A DNA stretch of 8,176 bases from an uncultured Selenomonadaceae bacterium (GTDB taxonomy: Bacteria; Bacillota; Negativicutes; Selenomonadales; Selenomonadaceae). Below the pieces are notes generated by a model. That model did no database searches and was not told the DNA's origin. It saw only the letters and a program-made list of their open reading frames with translations. The stretch's first letter is position 1; every line of letters starts with the position of its first letter. The position numbers and the translations under genes are program-made. The stretch lies in NCBI GenBank assembly GCA_958415865.1, contig CATYZV010000068.1:1-8176 (forward strand), in the 5' to 3' direction. Below are positions 5,631 through 8,176 of the stretch, in pieces.

Positions 5631-6850
5631 TATAAAGCCCTTATATCATTAGCATCGACGATCAATTCCGCTGTGCAGATTTGATTTATTTTAAATGCCG
5701 TATTTTTGGGAACGTATATAAAGCCGTTGTACTCGTGCAGCAGGGTAGAGCGCGTAACCGCTTTAGGATTTATCCTCTGTGCACGGTAAATTCCAGCCGC
5801 CTGATAGATATGAACTTGCAGGCAGAAATCTGCATTTGCCGGTGCCGTGAAATCAAAGTCGAGCGATACATTCAGCGTGCTCGCTGTGTCTTCGGTCTGA
5901 TGGTAGTATTCTGCGATCAGGGACTTCAGATAAAAGCGCATCGCCAGCTCTGCTCCGTTGGGCGGACCGGCTATGCCCAGTACCGGTTTATTGTGCAGAA
6001 GGGAAAAGCTGGAGTGCTTGCCGGGACGGCAGCCCAGCTCATAGACGAGCACCTTGCCTTTTTCTTCCAGCACATCCAGATTAAAATCCTTCGTTCCTTT
6101 GGAGGAGCCGGCGTTGATTAAAATCAAATCCGCCGTTTTAGCAGCTTCATTCAGTGCTTCTGCAATTGCTGTTTTATCGTCGGGCACGATGTCAAATACA
6201 GTCAGCTCAGCTCCGTAGAGCTGTGCAAATCCTTTGAGCATCACGCTGTTGGACTCCACGTTTTTATCAGCCGGATAATCCTCAGCTCTCCATGACACCA
6301 GCTCATCGCCGGTGGGCACAAAAGCTATGCGCGGCTTTGATATTACATTTACTTCCTTTACACCGCCTGAAGCTAATAAGCCGGCGAGCGGCGGCGTGAT
6401 TTTTTCATAGCGGTGCACGAGCACCTCATCTTTGCCAATAAAGCTGCCCGGCGGGTCGATCAGCTGACCTTTGACTTTAGGTGCGGACAGTATCTTCAAT
6501 CTTTTGTCTATAAAGCGAACATCTTCTATTAAAATGACCGTATCATATGGCGGCGGCACGGCACAGCCGGTGTTGGCAAAGACGTAATCCGTTCCTTCCT
6601 GCCAAATAGAAGTATCCGGCATCCTGTCGGCAAAATCGCTAAAGCGTACAGCTATTCCGTCCATGCGGCTGACCGGCAGCTTGGGCAGCACGGTCTGAGC
6701 CTTTATATCCTCCGCCGCAATCCTGCCGGCGGCATAAAGCAGCGGCACTACTTCCGTACGCCGCGCAAACTGAGCATTAGCACGCACGAATTTTTTCATC
6801 TCATCGCGCGGCGGCATCGGGCCTTTTTCCACGTATTCACGATATCTCAT
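5630..6850 (-). CDS. MoeA-family molybdopterin protein, diverged variant
   Basis: The 406 residues follow the MoeA layout: N-terminal domains with MDGIAV (63-68), a central MoCF/MogA-like domain (about 173-320) and a C-terminal beta domain. MoeA inserts molybdate into adenylylated molybdopterin. Conserved elements are TGDEL (180-184), ESNS (199-202) and the acidic end of INAGSSKGTKDF (Asp255). The diverged parts are clear. The usual GGVSxGxxD motif is AGSSKGTKD. The kPGKP segment is RPGKH (275-279). The LPGNPVS loop is IAGPPNGAE (293-301), which loses the first proline. These changes suggest a specialised paralog, perhaps for the hydroxylase form of the cofactor (inference). It may also be the organism's main MoeA. 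It starts 10 nt after the preceding gene, whose TGA stop is part of the GAGGT ribosome site, and it overlaps moaA by one base. Confidence 0.85.
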   Translation of the reverse strand: MRYREYVEKGPMPPRDEMKKFVRANAQFARRTEVVPLLYAAGRIAAEDIKAQTVLPKLPVSRMDGIAVRFSDFADRMPDTSIWQEGTDYVFANTGCAVPPPYDTVILIEDVRFIDKRLKILSAPKVKGQLIDPPGSFIGKDEVLVHRYEKITPPLAGLLASGGVKEVNVISKPRIAFVPTGDELVSWRAEDYPADKNVESNSVMLKGFAQLYGAELTVFDIVPDDKTAIAEALNEAAKTADLILINAGSSKGTKDFNLDVLEEKGKVLVYELGCRPGKHSSFSLLHNKPVLGIAGPPNGAELAMRFYLKSLIAEYYHQTEDTASTLNVSLDFDFTAPANADFCLQVHIYQAAGIYRAQRINPKAVTRSTLLHEYNGFIYVPKNTAFKINQICTAELIVDANDIRAL

Positions 6851-6860
6851 TATCAGAACC

Positions 6861-7151
6861 TCATTTCATCTTACCGGCAAAAAAGTAAATCAGCACCGTC
6901 AGCACGATGCCTCCCAAGCCGTAGAACACACCTTTTTCCACAAAAGCATATATCGTCATAGCAAGGCAGATGACCAGCGCGATGGAAATCTGCTTGGCAT
7001 TTTCCTTGCGATAGCTGAATGTCTTGTAATCCACGCCAGCCTGCTGTTTGAAGCAGTCTTGGCATAAAATGCGCTTTTCGCCTTTGTCGGTGGTATTGAC
7101 AAGAGCGTTTTTTTCATCGATTTGTTTATGACATATAGAACATTCTACCAT
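6861..7151 (-). CDS. Small membrane protein with N-terminal zinc ribbon and two TM helices
   Basis: I do not recognise a named family for this 96-residue protein. The N-terminus has two CxxC knuckles, Cys4-Cys7 (CSIC) and Cys30-Cys33 (CQDC), a spacing typical of a zinc ribbon. A basic stretch at 48-53 is followed by two hydrophobic helices, about 54-71 and 74-92, joined by a short turn, and the tail is basic (GKMK). The positive-inside rule puts both ends in the cytoplasm, with the zinc ribbon facing in. It is the first gene of the Moco unit, with AAAGGA 8 nt before the ATG and a good promoter upstream, and its stop is only 10 nt from the MoeA-family start. Co-transcription is likely; a functional link to Moco is not shown. 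Such small ribbon-TM proteins are common in Bacillota, so it may be unrelated. Confidence 0.8.
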   Translation of the reverse strand: MVECSICHKQIDEKNALVNTTDKGEKRILCQDCFKQQAGVDYKTFSYRKENAKQISIALVICLAMTIYAFVEKGVFYGLGGIVLTVLIYFFAGKMK

Positions 7152-7184
7152 GATAAAAATCCTTTCTAAAAATATCTACTGCTT

Positions 7185-7213
7185 ATTATATGATAGAAAA
7201 ATACATTTAGCAA
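7185..7213 (-). promoter_or_regulatory. Promoter of the Moco operon
   Basis: On the minus strand TTGCTA (7208-7213) and a perfect TATAAT (7185-7190) are separated by exactly 17 nt, about 34 nt before the start of the zinc-ribbon gene. It is a good vegetative sigma-factor match and the most likely start of transcription for the zinc-ribbon, MoeA-family and moaA genes. Confidence 0.7.
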
Positions 7214-7248
7214 AATAAGAGTATTCTCGCATAGTTTTAGTTAGAAAA

Positions 7249-7262
7249 ACAATACTTATTGT
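7249..7262. promoter_or_regulatory. 14-bp inverted repeat, candidate operator
   Basis: ACAATACTTATTGT has 6-bp perfect arms (ACAATA/TATTGT) around two central bases. It sits between the two divergent promoters, 9 nt before the -35 of the LacI-family gene and 36 nt beyond the -35 of the Moco operon. It could be the site of the adjacent regulator, but it lacks the central CG of classical LacI-family operators and lies in AT-rich DNA where such repeats arise by chance. Confidence 0.35.
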
Positions 7263-7270
7263 ATGGCTAA

Positions 7271-7299
7271 TTGCAAGCTATGGCAGCAGCTATTATAAT
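7271..7299 (+). promoter_or_regulatory. Promoter of the LacI-family regulator gene
   Basis: TTGCAA (7271-7276) and a perfect TATAAT (7294-7299) are 17 nt apart and end 33 nt before the regulator's ATG. It runs back-to-back with the Moco operon promoter, which makes shared control of both directions possible. Confidence 0.7.
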
Positions 7300-7316
7300 A
7301 TAAGCAGATTTCAGAT

Positions 7317-7322
7317 AAAGGA
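7317..7322 (+). promoter_or_regulatory. Ribosome binding site deciding the regulator start
   Basis: AAAGGA lies 10 nt before the ATG at 7333. An in-frame GTG at 7324 is only one base from this site and is too close to be used, which supports the ATG start and a protein beginning MAVTLQQIAELAGVS. Confidence 0.6.
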
Positions 7323-7332
7323 TGTGAAGTAT

Positions 7333-8176
7333 ATGGCTGTTACATTGCAGCAGATTGCAGAATTGGCAGGTGTTTCCCGCAGGACCGTAGATAGGGCATT
7401 GAATGATAAGGGTAGAATTAAACCGGAAGTAGCTGAAAAAATAAAGCGCATAGCTAAAGAGTTAAATTATCAGCCTAGTCGGGCAGGGCGAGCACTTGTT
7501 ATGGCAAAAAAGAATTTGAAAATTGGTGTGATATTACAGTCAGCTAAGACACCATTTATGAGAGATGTTCTGAATGGACTAGAAGCGGCTAAGAAAGAAA
7601 TTGAAAGCTTAGGCGCAGCGGTGGAGATAAAAAAAATCGATGGCGTTGATCCGATTGAAGTTATCAATTTGATGGAACAAATGCGTTCTGATAGTGTGAA
7701 TGGAATAGCAATTTCTCCTTCAGAAAATAAACATTTAGCAGCTGTTATAAACGAATTTGTCCGTCAGGATAGAATTCCCGTAGCAACCTTCAATTCAGAT
7801 TTAGCGGGGACCGACAGACTTTGCTTCGTAGGGCAGGATACAGTAAGAGCAGGGCAGACAGCAGCCGGACTCATGGCATCACTTACAGATAGGCAGGGAG
7901 AGCTGGTTATTCTTTGCGGGCATAGGGAAAATCCTGCATTAATAAATAGGATAGATGGTTTTATCAGAGAGATTGAACAGTCATATCCTAAGATGAAGAT
8001 AGTCGATATGAAATATTATTACGATGACGATTGGATAGCTGAGACTATCGCTGATGAAATGCTAAAACAGCATCCGTCATTGAAAGGATTTTACGTTACG
8101 GGTTGTGCTACCGGTGTCTGCAAATCGTTGGAACATAACAAGGCAGTGTATAAGATAAAAATAGTAGCGCATGATC
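7333..8176 (+). CDS. LacI-family transcriptional regulator, 3' end beyond the window
   Basis: The open frame runs from ATG 7333 through 281 codons to the window edge, with no stop. Residues 5-24 form the helix-turn-helix (LQQIAELAGVSRRTVDRALN), followed by the third helix and the hinge NYQPSRAGRALV (about 46-57), whose Leu56 is in the minor-groove-wedge position of LacI. From about residue 63 (KIGVILQSAKTPFMRDVLNG) it is a periplasmic-binding-protein-like sensor domain of the ribose/LacI type. That domain binds a small ligand, probably a sugar, polyol or other metabolite that cannot be read from the sequence. TVDRAL replaces the more usual TVSRVL in the recognition helix, a subgroup seen in anaerobic Bacillota. 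It diverges from the Moco operon. Its Arg codons are mostly AGA/AGG (11 of 17) and it is more AT-rich than its neighbours. It could control the operon to the left, itself, or genes beyond the right edge. Confidence 0.93.
   Translation, partial: MAVTLQQIAELAGVSRRTVDRALNDKGRIKPEVAEKIKRIAKELNYQPSRAGRALVMAKKNLKIGVILQSAKTPFMRDVLNGLEAAKKEIESLGAAVEIKKIDGVDPIEVINLMEQMRSDSVNGIAISPSENKHLAAVINEFVRQDRIPVATFNSDLAGTDRLCFVGQDTVRAGQTAAGLMASLTDRQGELVILCGHRENPALINRIDGFIREIEQSYPKMKIVDMKYYYDDDWIAETIADEMLKQHPSLKGFYVTGCATGVCKSLEHNKAVYKIKIVAHD

Noticed and set aside
7216..7240. CG-centred LacI-type operator around TATTCTCGCATAG
   Set aside because: Symmetry is only partial (about 8 of 12 positions), weaker than the nearby 14-bp repeat.
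7152..7332. Molybdenum-cofactor riboswitch upstream of the Moco operon
   Set aside because: The leader after the predicted promoter is about 30 nt, far too short for the Moco RNA motif.
7470..7667. 65-codon minus-strand open frame
   Set aside because: It is antisense to the LacI-family gene, whose frame 7333-8176 is open throughout and shows clear HTH and sensor-domain motifs.

Overview
The window reads as chromosomal DNA from an anaerobic, low-to-moderate-GC Gram-positive-lineage bacterium (Bacillota). The small Negativicutes-like intergenic regions and the protein flavour would fit that class, but the exact lineage is an impression, not a demonstration. Seven minus-strand genes fill positions 74-7151. 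A divergent plus-strand regulator starts at 7333 and runs off the right edge.

Reading the minus strand in transcription order (right to left): a 96-residue zinc-ribbon/two-TM protein (6861-7151), a variant MoeA-family molybdopterin protein (5630-6850) and MoaA (4656-5630) form a tightly packed molybdenum-cofactor unit behind a good promoter at 7185-7213. A purine (xanthine/urate class) NCS2 permease (3254-4585) follows and ends at a long-stem terminator (3177-3235). The last unit is selD, yedF, a class V cysteine desulfurase and a DUF3343 gene (74-3118). Its last three genes overlap by 4 and 7 nt, and it is closed by a hairpin terminator at 35-72.

Taken together, this is the signature of the selenium-dependent molybdenum hydroxylase (SDMH) trait. 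In that trait an 'orphan' SelD supplies selenophosphate for a labile selenium cofactor on a molybdenum hydroxylase, usually a xanthine/purine dehydrogenase, rather than for selenocysteine. YedF, the TIGR01977-type desulfurase and DUF3343 are known genomic companions of that trait. The Moco genes and the purine permease beside them fit a purine-oxidation role. No hydroxylase subunit and no YqeB, YqeC or YgfJ homolog lies inside the window, so the target enzyme must be outside it.

The right end holds a partial LacI-family regulator (7333-8176). The 181-bp divergent intergenic region before it carries back-to-back promoters with 17-bp spacers and a 14-bp inverted repeat. The regulator is visibly more AT-rich and uses AGA/AGG arginine codons much more than the neighbouring operon. 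Nothing in the window looks like an insertion sequence, CRISPR array, rRNA or tRNA. No stretch longer than 300 bp lacks a gene.
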